64,000 nucleotides of DNA from Carex sylvatica (lineage: Eukaryota > Streptophyta > Magnoliopsida > Poales > Cyperaceae). Shown piece by piece: positions 36,358-49,456 of the stretch. The notes under the pieces were generated by a model that did not search any database, was not told where the DNA came from, and saw only the letters and a list, made by a program, of their open reading frames with translations. Position numbers and translations under genes: made by a program. How positions within the stretch are numbered: the first letter of the stretch is position 1; every line of letters starts with the position of its first letter. The stretch is from positions 248,001 through 312,000 of the forward strand of contig CAXKVR010000016.1 of NCBI GenBank assembly GCA_964058845.1, given 5' to 3'.

Positions 36358-38000
36358 TGCATGACATGACATGCAATAGCAAGGATAAAAAACAGAAGGA
36401 ACCTTTTCATGGACCCACATCCGATCAATTCAAAAACTTTGAAAAGCATAACATCAGCCTCTTCCCTCTTGGGTCTTGCCCCTCATTTTTCTTCCGTTTT
36501 TTTATTAAAAAAAATCATGTACATCCTTCAAAAACTTTGAAATTACGTACGCTTTCCTTCTATAATTCATAATATCATTCTTACCATTTTAAATTTCAAA
36601 AACTCACAAATTTACCTCATTTCTTGCATTTTGTATTAAAACCCCTTTTAAATAAGTAAACTTTCCATATTACCTTTTATTACAAAAGTAAAAAAAAAAA
36701 CTAAATTTGTGTAAAAAAATATTCAGTTTTCTAATTAATCGATTCGTGATGACAAATAATTCATTTTCTCTACTCGTGACGCTCAAACATATGCCTAAAT
36801 GTCATGTACTTGCGTCACAAGTAGAGAAATAAATAATTTGTCTTTAGAAATTGACCAATTAGAAAAGCTAAAAATACTACATATTTTTTATATTTTAAAA
36901 AAGGCTAAACAGGGAAATTTATAAATTTAAGATGTGTTTTAATAGAAAAAAACCAATAAATTTAGTAAATTTGTGGGTTTTTGAAAAAAAAAATGAGTAA
37001 AGGTTGGAGGTCAAGTAACCGAACTATTTAATACCCATGTTATTATAACAAAAACTTTCTCCCATTTCGGTTTTGAATTCATGACTTCTCAAATTAAATA
37101 CCGCGTGTCTTTGTTACTAGATCAAAAACTAGTTCTCGTTAATTTTTGAAATTAAGAAGGAAATTATGATATTACTAATTTTAGAAGAAAAAATGCGCAA
37201 TTTCGACATTTTTACAAGACATACGTGATTTTTTTTTTCTTTTTTACACTACCATCATCCCGTTGAACAATACACACACACACACATGCTAGTATCGTGC
37301 CCGTGTTGCAACGGGAACATATTATAAGAAGAAAAAAATATATCAATGAAAATAGTAATTATCCAAAAATTAAGAGTAATGTTAATAGAAAATTTATATG
37401 ATTATGTATTTTTAATTAACTTGATTGAATCGTGATCTCTGATAATAATTTGATGATGTGATGATTCTTTATTTTTAAGTTCCAATGATATCAAATAATA
37501 GCTCGATTCGAATCTAATATCAAATACCGTACAACAATTCAATATCGACATATAATATGATATCAAATAACATAAATAAAAAGTGTTATCGTGTATGTAT
37601 ATACACACACACGTTCCAATTTATATTCTTCTTCTTCTTTGTTTTCAATTTAGAATACACACACACACATTGATATATTCTATATTAGAAATATATTCTA
37701 AATTGCTCACAACAATATATATAGAAACAAAAAAAGGAAATAAAAAGAATAATTTTCATTATGATCCGTATAGAAACGAAGAAGTAAGAAAACAAAGAAA
37801 TAAAAAAAATGAAAGGTGGAGCCAGCTCAATTGAAGAGAAGAAATATGAAAACAAAGAAATAAGAAAACATAAAAATATATTGCTAAATTTTAGAGTCTG
37901 TTTAATTTTAATTGTAACATATCATGTGACAGCACATGTGGTGAGTATGTTTTTAACTAAATTTAGACTTCTATACATAAAATATAGTAAAAATATTATG
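36358..38000. other. AT-rich intergenic DNA with a diverged repeat copy
   Basis: No gene is supported; the 71-83 aa frames are low-complexity Lys/Ile-rich products of AT-rich DNA. About 36890-37130 is a distant relative of copies A and B (TTTAAGATGTGTTTTAATAG and GGTTGGAGGTCAAG). Short (CA)n runs occur near 37268 and 37656. Confidence 0.5.
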
Positions 38001-38112
38001 TACCATTCAGATCAAGTGATTTTCTGTATCATTCAGATCTAGTGATTTTCTGTACCATTCAAATGAAGTGATCTGAAAATTTTGTACCATTCAGATCAAG
38101 TGATTTTCTACT
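38001..38112. repeat. Short tandem repeats, 23-34 bp spacing
   Basis: The phrase GTACCATTCA(G/A)AT(C)AAGTGATTTTCT occurs four times with variation. The unit also occurs inverted within the hairpin at 38460-38530, so it belongs to that element family. Confidence 0.6.
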
Positions 38113-38298
38113 TATCTAAAAAACAGTAAAAAAATTCTAAAAAATGTAAAATTTGGTTTGCAAGTACATATTTATATGGAGACCATGTTGAACGGTTTGG
38201 ACAGACCGTTAGGATTTTGAAAACTCAAATATTAAGCAGTTACACGGAGGCCCTCTATATTACGCATAGCACTGTGGCCAACTTTTTAAAATTACGAG

Positions 38299-38699
38299 TA
38301 AGGCTAGGGTGCTATGGGTTGCATAGAGGACTACGGTGCTACGGCTCAATATTAGAGTTTTTAAAATTCTAACGGTCGATCCGAACTGTTCACCTTGTTC
38401 TCCATACAAATATGTGTTTGGAGACCAAATTTTATATTTTTTGGAAATTTGTTACTATTTTTTTAGATAGTTAGAAAATCAAATATTTGAATGGTGCAGA
38501 ATTTTTTAGATCAAGTGATTTTCTACCTATTTAGAAAAATAGTAAATTTTTTTCAAAAAATGTAAAATTTGGTCTCTAAACACATATTAATATAGAGAAC
38601 AAGATAAACGGTTAGGATCGACCGTTAAAATTTTAAAAAGTTAAATATTAAACCATAGGATCGTAGCTTTCTATACAACTCCATAATACTCTAGCCTTA
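38299..38699. mobile_element. Foldback (hairpin) MITE, about 400 bp
   Basis: Both ends read TAAGGCTAG(G/A)GT inward and the arms pair over most of their length (AACGGTCGATCCGAACTGTT against its complement). Shared arm phrases such as GGAGACCAAATTTTATATTTTT tie it to the element at 33218-33518. A possible TA duplication cannot be distinguished from the terminal bases. Confidence 0.72.
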
Positions 38700-39596
38700 A
38701 TTTCTCTCTCTCTCTATATATATATGCATCATGCATGGCACTTTCAAGAGAGATTAAAAAAATAATTTGTGTGATCCTCGTGTGATAGTCCGTACAGGCC
38801 CATTAATATATAGATGTAACGTGTCAGCAATTAAAATTTCGTTTTCACAAGTCAGCGAATATATCACGGATGCCATTATTAATTGTAGCACCAGTAGTTA
38901 ATTATTGAGTTATTTGAATTAATTAATCCTTTCAAATCAGGGAAGCCCAACTCAATAGAAGTTTACAAATCAGTAGAATAGAGCAATTTTATTTATTTAT
39001 TATATATTGCAATTTGCAACTAGCTAGTATAGACATTATAACAACAGATCAGGGATGAAATCAATTTAATTATGTATGCATGCATCTCTCGCTTGTCAAC
39101 AGATTAGAAATTGAGGGCACAACTACTGTATAATATATAAAACTATATATTTTAGGAAAATCGATATTCACACTGAATGCAGTGCAGTGGTTTAATTAGA
39201 ATTTAGAATTTAGATATGGAGGTTGTAGACCCACATGTTCAATTAATAAATAAGAATAGAGTATGGGTGAATGAAAGGCTAGGCTAGCTAGCTAGCTTTG
39301 ACCTAATTAATTCAAAAATAAAACTATAAATTTTTTGTAATGTGGACAGACAGAGCATATATATAAATAATCATCAATAATCATCTATTTCAGATTCTGT
39401 ACTCTTTAAAAATATAATCACACAAACCATATATATGAAGCAATAACTTCAATTAGCTTCTCACAAGTCGAAAACATATCAATGTTAAAGTTGGTGGTAC
39501 TGCATATGCTTATGAATATATATAAGAGTACTTTTATGTTTCTGTGGACCCCAAACTATTAAGCACCACACAGAGAAATTTGTGACTTGGATTAGT
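38700..39596. other. Intergenic DNA, no gene seen
   Basis: AT-rich sequence with a short CT/TA microsatellite at the left edge (38702-38726). Nothing coding or repetitive with clear ends is visible. Confidence 0.5.
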
Positions 39597-39606
39597 ATCG
39601 GACAGC

Positions 39607-40720
39607 TGACATTTTTAAAAATACCCAAAAATAAAAATAAATTATTAAGAATAATCAGGATTTGGACAGAATTTTAAAAATGCCCAAACCGTGGAAAAAA
39701 TCCACGGTTTTGAATTTTTATTCAAAACTATGGAATAAATTCACGGTTTTGATTAAAAATTCATAACCGTGGATTTTTTCCACGGTTCTGAATTTTTTTT
39801 ATTTTTTTATTACTGGTTTGAATAAATCATGGTTTATTTTTTTTATGTATATATGTATATGATGTATATGTATATAATATATGTATATATGTATATGATG
39901 TATATGTATATGTATATAAATGTTCTATTTTTAGTTCATTTCAAATAATGAATTATGTACATAATTAATAAAATTTATAACCAAAATATAGCACCTATAC
40001 ATTTATTTTTATTCAATTTTTATAAATTCACGGTTCTAATTTTTTTTTTTTTTGCACTATTAAGGTTTGAATAAATAAAATATCCACGGTTTATTTTTTT
40101 ATGTATATATATATATAATATAATATAATATAATATATGTATAGTATATATAATATAAATGTTCAACATAATAGATATGTTAAAAAATTTAGTTCAACAT
40201 GATGATGTATATATAATATAATATAAATGTTCTATTTTTAGTCCATTTCAAATAATGAATTATGTACATAATTAATAAAAATTTATAACCAAAATATAGC
40301 ACCTATACATTTTTATTCAATTTTTATAAATTCACGGTCCTGAATTTTTATTAATTTTTTTTTTTGCTTTTTTTTTTGCACTATTAAGGTTTGAATAAAT
40401 AAAAGATCCACGGTTTATTTTTTGATGTATATATATAATATAATATAATATATGCATATGTATATATAATATAAAAATATTTTAAAATAAACCGTGGATC
40501 TTTTATTTATTCAAACCTTAATAGTGCAAAAAAAAAGCAAAAAAAAAATTAATAAAAATTCAGAACCGTGAATTTATAAAAATTGAATAAAAATGTATAG
40601 GTGCTATATTTTGGTTATAAATTTTATTAATTATGTATATAATTCATTATTTGAAATGAACTAAAAATAGAACATTTATATACATATACATATTATACAT
40701 ATACATATACATATACATAT

Positions 40721-40754
<34 letters not shown>

Positions 40755-41037
40755 TTATATACATATACATCATATACATATATACATAAAAAAAATAAAC
40801 CATGATTTATTCAAACCAGTAAAAAAAAATAAAAATAATAATAATAAAAATTCATAACCGTGGAATAAATCCACGGTTTTGAATTTTTAATCAAAACCGT
40901 GAATTTATTCCACGGTTTGGAATATAAATTCAAAACCGTGCATTTATTCCACGGTTGGGGCATTTTTAAAATTATGTTGAAACCCTGGTTATTCTTAATA
41001 ATTTATTTTTATTTTTGGGTATTTTTAAAAATGTGAG
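39607..41037. mobile_element. Long-hairpin MULE-like element, 1.43 kb, non-coding
   Basis: A 10-bp duplication, ATCGGACAGC, flanks it at 39597-39606 and 41038-41047. The ends share (G/A)CATTTTTAAAAATACCC over at least 50 bp with few changes. Inside, repeated palindromes of AACCGTGGA/TCCACGGTT type and (TATG)n runs form arms meeting near 40450-40490. The left arm contains a direct duplication: about 39930-40040 recurs at 40225-40335. The terminal sequence matches the element at 43781-44781, so both belong to one family. No open frame is present. Confidence 0.88.
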
Positions 41038-41047
41038 ATCGGACAGC

Positions 41048-42851
41048 ATTTATTTTCTCTTTGTTTTTTGATCGCCTATCTCAGGATTCAGGAATGTGCG
41101 TGGTAGGCTACCTGCTACCTGCTACCTGCTACCTGCTAGCTAGTCTATAGTAGTCTATAGTATATCTTAAACACGCATCCCAAATTATATATTTAAATGT
41201 AGTTAATGGTAATTATTGAACGACACATGTGTTTAGAAAAACATATAATAATATTGTCAAAATTTTGAAATCTGAATATTAATTAATGTCAGTCTTTTGA
41301 GAATGACATAAAATTAATTTGTGGTGGAAAAAGGTATGGTACGTATTAATTATTGGTCCCCAAATTTGAAAAATGGGTGCCAATGAGCAGGACCTCATTA
41401 ATTTGTGGTGAATATATATATAGGACAATAGGACTATAGGAGTGTAAAGTGACCTTTAATTTGAGTATAATTCAAGGTACCGACACCGGTATTTCATTTA
41501 TTCATGCACAAATATGTAGCAGCCGGCCAATTCAACAAGTTCTATTCTATTCTATATACATACAAGATGCATGCATGAAATTAATATGTTACTTAATTCA
41601 TATATTTTTCTAAATGTCACGCTACATGCATGTGCCATCACTCACGGATGCAAATTAAGGTCAGATATGTATTGGAAATTAATTATATAACCTAACGCTT
41701 TTTTTTCTTTTTCTTTTTAAAGTAATAATAATTATATTATAACTTGTCATATTAGAGATTATGTAATTGATAGAGACTTATTTATATCTGTCATTTTTAA
41801 TCGTACGGCTTGATTTAGAACAATACGATATATATATTTTCAAAATAAAATTGAAAAAAGCAAGGAGTGGTTGGTAATGGTTGAAAGTCTCACGTGTCTC
41901 TTAATGTTTTGAAAGAATTGAGGAGATCGACAAAGATTGTATCAACTTTGTACGCCGTCAATTCATTCGAATCAATTGGATCCCAAATGGAAGTGATTTG
42001 AATTTTATGACCACTGTGACTGTGGTCCGTTCAAGTTCTGTCAAATTATTTCTTTTTGTCTGTTTCCTTGCATTTTCATTTCATCATTCATAGATACAAA
42101 ATCACTTCATTTCAAAATTGTTGACCATTCAAAAAGTGTGGTTTTCTATCTATCTAAAATTAAAGTAAAACTAATTCTGAAAAATGTAAATTTACTTTAA
42201 AAATAAAAATAAATGTAATAGAAAAAAAATGTCGGAGTGGTAGGTGTGAAAGACTTGCCATTTTTGTGTGTGCATGTGTAAACAGTTCCAATCAATAATT
42301 CCCTCTGACTCTGAGACTGTAGCATCGTACCTACTGTGACATGGACAACAGATGTTTTCTTTTCTTCAAATTAATAATTAATTAATTAAATAAATAAAAG
42401 AAGGATGTTAATTAACAGTGAGCTTCAGCTATATATATTCATTTTGAGCTTCACTTTATTATTTTTTGTGTCAATATCTTTATTCTAAAAAATTGAGCGA
42501 TTCAAACAAGGGTTGATAGATTCATATTTTACCATTGACTCGTTGCACAGTTTGTATTCAAGTTAGTTAAACGGAAATAATAAGGCAGTACCTGTCATGT
42601 GTTCCATTTGGGTAGCCAAAGCTTTATAATTTATTGATCATAAAATAATACAACCACAGTTACGTTGAAATGTATAATATATTTAAAAGAAAGAGTTCAC
42701 ATTTGAATTTATGTTTGACGGAATAAAAATAGCATTTAACATGCTTAGCATATGGAGATGCACATTAATTCAATTAATAAAAAAAATATATAGTCAAATT
42801 ATTTTATATGACAATGACTGAAGGTGAAGGACCATAAATATAATCACATAG
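41048..42851. other. Intergenic DNA, no gene seen
   Basis: AT-rich sequence. It includes a short (CTACCTG)n run near 41110-41138. I see no coding region, RNA gene or complete mobile element. Confidence 0.5.
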
Positions 42852-43278
42852 TATATATGATATGAGGATGATTCAAATTTTGTGCCTCTATTTTTAAAAA
42901 CTTTAATAACTCAAAATTTAAATCTTAAAATTTAAAATAAAACCGTTGGATGTGATCTATGTTATTTTCTCTATGTGCCGATAAAAAAATTATGACATTT
43001 CAACTTAATTTGTTTTGGTTGTCATCTTGAGCTTATAAAAATATTTATTAATTGTGGATAATTTCTAGACGTTGATTTTTCAACTTATTGATTCATATAA
43101 AAACAAAATCTAAATGTGATAATTTTTTATGGACACAGAGAAAAAATAACATAGATCACATCCAATGATTTTTTTTTAATTTTAAGATTAAAATTTTGAG
43201 TTATTTAAGTTTTTAAAAATGAAGACATGATAAAAGCACAAAAAATAGAGACATTTGAACTCTCCTCTTATCATATAT
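42852..43278. mobile_element. Foldback (hairpin) element, about 430 bp
   Basis: The two arms (about 42855-42985 and 43130-43275) are inverted repeats. They share TTTTTAAAAACTT(T/A)AATAACTCAAAATTT and TTGGATGTGATCTATGTTAT on opposite strands. The element has no coding content and no target duplication that I can define with confidence. Confidence 0.7.
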
Positions 43279-43771
43279 GCAGGACATGGAAGTTGGAAGC
43301 ACCGAAAAAAAATAATTATTGACAATTGACCACTGAAAATTTTGATATGAAAAAGTTAATTTATTTCTATTAATTATATGCTACTTTTGTAGAATATAGA
43401 GCATGCAGAAACTGTGTAACATATATTTCACATTTATTAATTCAGAAAATTAATGTCCTATTTGGAGAGCAGTAGAGTTGGCTTCCCAGTGTCTGTATTT
43501 GAGAAAACAGAATTTCATACAATTTGCTTAATTTGTGTTATGGAGAAAATATGTCACACAATTTTCAGAGAGAAATTAAAATAAGTGAATTCAAAAGTTG
43601 GTTGAATTAATAATGATTAATTAGAACTTGTAACATTTTCTATTATTTTCTTTTACTTTCACCCAGCTAGTATTTGAGTTGATTTGTTTGTACCTTGTAG
43701 TAACTTTTTTTTTGAAATCAAGACGGTTTTATGGGCTAAATTAATTGGGCGCGAAATTAAACTAAACATGC
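43279..43771. other. Intergenic DNA, no gene seen
   Basis: AT-rich sequence between two hairpin elements. The right edge carries the target duplication of the next element. Confidence 0.5.
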
Positions 43772-43780
43772 ATGTGACGG

Positions 43781-43979
43781 CCGACATTTTTAAAAATACC
43801 CAAAAAATAAAATAAATTATTAAGAATAACTGGGTTCTGGAAATATTTTTAAAAATGCCCAAACCGTACAGAATATTTACGGTTTGGAATTTTAATTCCA
43901 AACCGTATAAAATATTTACGGTTTGGATTTTTTTATTTTTTTATTTTTTTTTCCAAACCGTATAGAATATTTACGGTTT

Positions 43980-44020
<41 letters not shown>

Positions 44021-44781
44021 GGTTTATTGGAATTTAGTTTAATTTGTGTTTGGAATTTAGATTAGTTTGAATTGGTAAGTTAGAGGTGATATAGTTATTT
44101 TTGAGAGATGATATCTTACGATCTGTTTTGAGATTTTGTATGAAACTTCACAGCCTTGTTCTACGATGTTAAGACTATATGTCAGTCAATTTTCATGATT
44201 TTTGAAAATGTCTTACTAAGACTAACTGTTTAGAAAATGATAAGAAATTTAATACATGAATACTTTGTACTCTAAAAAAATAAAAAAATAAAGATCAAAT
44301 TGCTCAATAATAAACAAAATTTGTATCCCAATTCCAATATTTTAACTAAACATATCGAATTCTACATTTTTTTTGGAGAATGCGATCACATACTTCATGC
44401 AGAAGTTTACAAAAAGAATAAAACATAAAAATCATGAAAATTGACCGACATACAGTCTTAACATCGTAGAACAAGACTGTAAAGTTTCATACAAAATCTC
44501 AAAACAGATCGTAAGATATCATCTCTCAAAAATAACTATATCACCTCTAACTTACCAATTCAAACTAATCTAAATTCCAAACACAAATTAAACTAAATTC
44601 CAATAAACCCTAAAAAAAAAAAAAAAAAAAAAAATCCAAACCGTAAATATTTTATACGGTTTGGAATTAAAATTCCAAACCGTAAATATTCTGTACGGTT
44701 TGGGTATTTTTAAAAATATTCCCAGAACCCAGTTATTCTTAATAATTTGTTTTATTTTTTGGGTATTTTTAAAAATGTCGG
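43781..44781. mobile_element. Near-perfect hairpin MULE-like element, 1.0 kb
   Basis: A 9-bp duplication, ATGTGACGG, flanks it at 43772-43780 and 44782-44790. Almost the entire element is one inverted repeat with arms of roughly 480 bp meeting near 44280. The ends read CCGACATTTTTAAAAATACC on both strands. Arms contain CCAAACCGTA/TACGGTTTGG palindromes and a long poly-T or poly-A run. The terminal family is the same as the 39607-41037 element. Any transcript through it would fold into long double-stranded RNA. Confidence 0.92.
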
Positions 44782-45029
44782 ATGTGACGGTGTGGAAGGA
44801 AATAATATATATATTCATTCATTACAGGCACCATATCATATCACCGATTTTTTTAATAATAAAAATTAAATAAATAAAATATCAGAATACGATACTGATT
44901 TTAATTTTTGTCGAAATATGAGTAGAACGGGCGGTGTTAACCCGTCTCATGAAACGGGACAGATTACCCCGTCCCGAAATGCATTTTGATTAGCCGTTAA
45001 TAGGATTAAGTGGAAGAAAAAAAAAAAAA

Positions 45030-45295
45030 AAAAACGGGCTGGAAAGGGTGGCCCTGTCCTGAAAAAAGCGAAAAAAAAAACGGGCCGGGAAGGGTGGACC
45101 TGTCCCGAAAAAAACGAAAAAATAAAATAAAATAAAATAAAAAAATAAAAAATAATATAAAAACGGGCCGGAAAGGGTGGACCCGTCCCGAAAAAAACGA
45201 AAAAAAAAAAATGGGACGGGAAGGGTGGACCCGTCCCGAAAAAAAAGAAAAAGAAAAAGAGGACGGGAAGGGAGGACCCGTCCCAAAATATTAAA
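45030..45295. repeat. Left subterminal repeats of MULE 2
   Basis: Five units of the type CGGG(C/A)(C/G)GGGAAGGGTGGACC plus CGTCCCGAAAAAAACG follow each other at spacings of about 40-65 bp, separated by A-rich linkers. MULE 1 has fewer units, so unit number has changed between copies. Confidence 0.75.
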
Positions 45296-45629
45296 TTATT
45301 AATATTAATTCATATTTAGTCCGTCAGAGAGAGTCAGAGAGAAAAAACAGAGACAGAAAATTTTTCAAGAGACAAACATAATAGAGACCGACAGAGAGAA
45401 GAAAATCTATCGAGAGAGACCGACAGAGACAGAAGTTAATCTGCCATAGAGAGAATTATTTTCAATAACGAAGTTGAATTTTAAATTGTTAACTTATTAA
45501 TTATATTTTAAGCTGCGTCATTTTATCTATTGTAAAATAATTTAATTAATATTAGTTTTTATTATTGTAATAATAATAATATGTTATTTATTCATTGTTT
45601 TGTAGGTTAATTTATAAAAATAATTAATC

Positions 45630-48584
45630 ATGTTAATGCTGAGGATTTATTTTGGTGGTGAAATACGACACGGTCGTAAAGGAGTGGAGTATAGTATTAG
45701 TCCTCGATTCTCATTGAGTGTGACTGATGAATACGGTTGGTATGATGTGAAAGGTAAAATTTATCGCTAATTTAGATATTCCGAGAATGAGTATAACCTA
45801 AAAGCACATGCACGGGTTAATGTTGGTACAACAGCCCGACGTTATTATGAGAAAATTGAAATTGTGTGCGATCAGAGTTGGAGAGGTACTTATATGCAAA
45901 GTATGCGTGCCCAAACCCAGTATATTTTTCTCGATTTATACATTGAGTTGGATCCAATCATCGGTGAAATGGAACCGCAGTTATTCGTTGACAGTATGGT
46001 ACCGGAAACACAACCAGAACCTCGACAGGCCCAATATAGTGGTAACTATGCGGGTCCCAGTTTCTTCGAATCCTATCCGATACAACAAACACCGAGGCAA
46101 GACCTTTATCTGCATCCTTATCCCAATGTGAACGATTTGTCACCGTCTGTTCTGACAGAATACAATAATCATAATAGCCCATGGATCGATCCACCGGAGG
46201 TAGCTGATCCTAATACTGATTTTGATGATATGCCGCAAAGTGATGACGAAGACGACGCTGACTCATGTGAGGATGACGCCGACAGGGATGATGAAAATGA
46301 TTCAGAAGGGGATGTCCGGGATGATACCTCGACACAATCACACCAAACACCACGCGTTCAGGCTGAACATTTTCCCATATCTGACCGTGGTGTAAGTCAC
46401 CCTGTGGCAAGCTTCAATGACACCTCAGCATTTCAACCCGCAGATGTCAACTTCTTCAGTAGGCCCCAACATTGCCATGATACACTTGATGTAGGTAATG
46501 AGTTCTCTTCAAAAGAGGCTCTACGATTGAAAATAAATTATTATCATATCAGAAAGAATATTGAAGTAAAAATTACGGGGAGCAATAGAACTAGTATGGT
46601 AGTCAAATGCAAATACACCAGGTGTACGTGGCGTTTGTATGCCAAGTCGGTATTATTTTCATCTAAGTGGGAAATTAGAACAATTTCATGGCCACATACA
46701 TGCCATGCCGATGCTTCTCGTACTAATCATGCACAATAAACTGCAGAAATGGTCGCCGATGTTATACGAGAAGATATTAGAAAAAATGTTGTCTTAACTA
46801 TTAAAAGCGTTAAAGGGCTAGTCCGTAAAGTCTACAAGGGAATCACTCCCAAATATAACAAGTTGTGGCGTGGCCGAGAGCTGGCAATCGCACAACTATT
46901 CGGTAGTTGGAAAAAATCTTACAACCTTCTCACTCCACTGTTGGAAGCAATTAAAAGAGATAATCCAGGAACAAAATATGGAGTTGCGCACGAATCCACA
47001 GGAGATCCAACATAAAGGTTGTTTAAGGCAGCTGCGTGGGCTTACGGTCCGTGCATTGCTGCAGTGCCTCATCTCAGGCCAATCATTAGTATTGATGCAT
47101 GCTTCCTTTTTGGTAGGTATCAAGGAAGATTGCTAATAGCGTGCGGTTACGATGCTGAGAACCAGTTGCTTCCTCTGGCTTTTGCATTAGTCGGGGAAGA
47201 GAGTTTCCAGACATGGGGATGGTTCATGAGGTGGTTGCGTATGGAGGTAATTGGTAATAAGTTCATGTGCGTTGTTTCTGATCGGCACATGGGGATCAAG
47301 AAAGTATTCACCGATAGATATGGTGGTTGGTACGAGGATGGTGGCGAGTGCGTTCACAGATTGTGCTCACAACACATTGCCGAGAATTTGATGAAAAAAG
47401 TACACAATAAAAAACTCTGTGACCTATTTAAAATACTTGTGAACAAAAAGAAGCCACGGAGGTTTGAGGAGTTCTTCGAAATATTACGAAAGAAAAATCC
47501 AAATGCAGTTGCGTACTTAAATAATGTCGGCAAATATCAAGATACCAATCATAATGAGATCCCTAAACCATGGAAGGTGTATCAATGCATGGACAACGAC
47601 GCTCGTTGGGGAATTATGACTACTAACGGATCTGAATCGTTGAATGCAGTATTCAAATATAGCCGGAGATTGCCAGTTGTGGCACTCGTGGAAGACACAT
47701 ATTATAAGTGTCTCGCTTGGTTTAGGGATAGACGAGAGAAGGCAATGACTCGCCTAGCTAGTCAACAACTTTGGTCAAAGCGAGTTGAAGAGCTATTAGC
47801 AAAAATAATAAAAAAATGTCTGAAAATGAATTCCATGCCACTTGGTGTGCACGGTGAACACGAGGTCAAGGTGAATGATGAGAGGGTCGTGTACAAAGAA
47901 CGAGACGGAAATTTTACTTATAAAAAATAAACTTTCCGGTATAAGGTCATCATAAGTGATGGAAATATAGCACAATGTGCATGTCTCAAACCACAGCTTA
48001 CAGGTATACCGTGTGCTCATGTACTTGCCATGTGTCGGAACCGGAGATACAACAATAATATATTCGTAAATCAATTGTATTCCGCAAAGACACTCGCCAA
48101 AATTTGGAGTGGCCAATTTCACGGCTTTGCCAACCAATGTGAATGGCCACGTTATGACGGTCTAACTATTGTTCCGGATACAAATAAAATTAAGAAAGGT
48201 AGGAGAAAGCACGCTCGTATAGTCATGACGATGGATGAAATGCAAGGAAGGAGAGTGGGACACCAAGCTAGACGTTCGACGTCCGACAGACGTGCGGCAG
48301 GTTGGTTAATTTTATTTTCATTTATGAATTTTGGTTTTATTTCCATTTGAAATATATGTACATAATATATTAATGGCCATCATATTGTGTTATTGGTTTA
48401 GAGGCTTCTTCTAGTAGGACAATGGGACAGCAAGCAAGACGTTCTACGTCTGACATACATGCAGCAGGTTTTGTAAAATTTTAATATTTATTATTGTTTT
48501 TTCTTATCCAAAAATTGTGTATTCTACTTAATATTTTTTTAATTTTTTTTAGCAGGAACATCTTCTGGTTATAGTCGAAGATGA
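45630..48584 (+). pseudogene. MuDR-type MULE transposase, copy 2, four in-frame stops
   Basis: The gene reads from ATG 45630 to 48300, then 48402-48467 and 48556-48584, the same structure as copy 1 and nearly identical in sequence. It shares the two TAA codons of copy 1 (45768-45770 and the stop at 46737-46739). It has two private nonsense changes, both GAA to TAA, at 47013-47015 and 47928-47930. The catalytic IISIDACF and CVVSDRHMGI motifs and the SWIM finger are still readable. No frameshift was seen between the stops. It cannot encode a full transposase. Confidence 0.9.
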
Positions 48585-48916
48585 TTTCAGATTTGAAGAC
48601 TCATTTTTGATAGTTTATTTTTGTAGATCATTTGATTTGCAGTTGGAAATTAATTAAAGTAGTTCAAATTTATGTTATTTTGCAGTTTATTTAGCTATTT
48701 TTGTTTAAACTAACATGAACAAGTTCAAGTAACATTCATACAAAATAAAAACAAAATAAGAATGAAATAAAACATTCTCAAGTAGTAAAAACTAAAATAA
48801 GTAACAATTCATTTAACTAACAGTCCATTTAAATACATTCCCACGTAACACAAACTAACTAACAGTCCATTTAAATACATTCCCACGTAACACAAACTAA
48901 CAGTCAATTTAAATAC

Positions 48917-49456
48917 CTAATCAAAAGTGAACATATCTGGTGCTCGACGATCTCGCTCTGGGTATCTCCGTTCTGGTATAAATTTTTGATTGTTCGCTCT
49001 CCTACGCCTGACATAAACATGATTGTACGATGGAAAAAAGGCCTCTACTGCTTGTGTACGTGGCGTAACGACCGGACTAGGTCCTATGTTGTCTTGTGCA
49101 CCAGTAAAATCTAGCGGGGCCAACCCGATATGATCCGAATCCTGCAACAATCATTTTAGTATTTAATAAATATAATCGACTATCATTTAAATAAAATAAA
49201 ATTATTTTGAAATTATTACCTGATATACCGGACTAGGTCCTGTATGACTCATGTATTGCGCATCCTGAGGATACGCCTGATCGTATGTCTGATCCCAACT
49301 GACAAATGTATTCACTCCCTGTAATAATTATTTTATTATTTGTAACAAACATAATAAACGATTAGTTAAAATTTATTTCCGGAGAGATAAAATTACCTGA
49401 TAGACCTGACTAGGTCTTGCATTGTCTTGTTCGAACGTGATAGGAACCTGTGATTC
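48917..49456 (-). pseudogene. PMD gene remnant in MULE 2 (last three exons)
   Basis: Exons equivalent to 6, 7 and 8 of the MULE 1 gene remain at 49456-49397, 49318-49220 and 49141-48917, with intact splice signals. Exon 7 here keeps the CAG acceptor that is mutated in MULE 1, and so shows the ancestral state. Upstream of exon 6 a short intron piece is duplicated (about 49457-49500 and 49545-49600). It then joins directly to sequence equivalent to the 5' intron, so the whole PMD core is absent. Confidence 0.85.
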
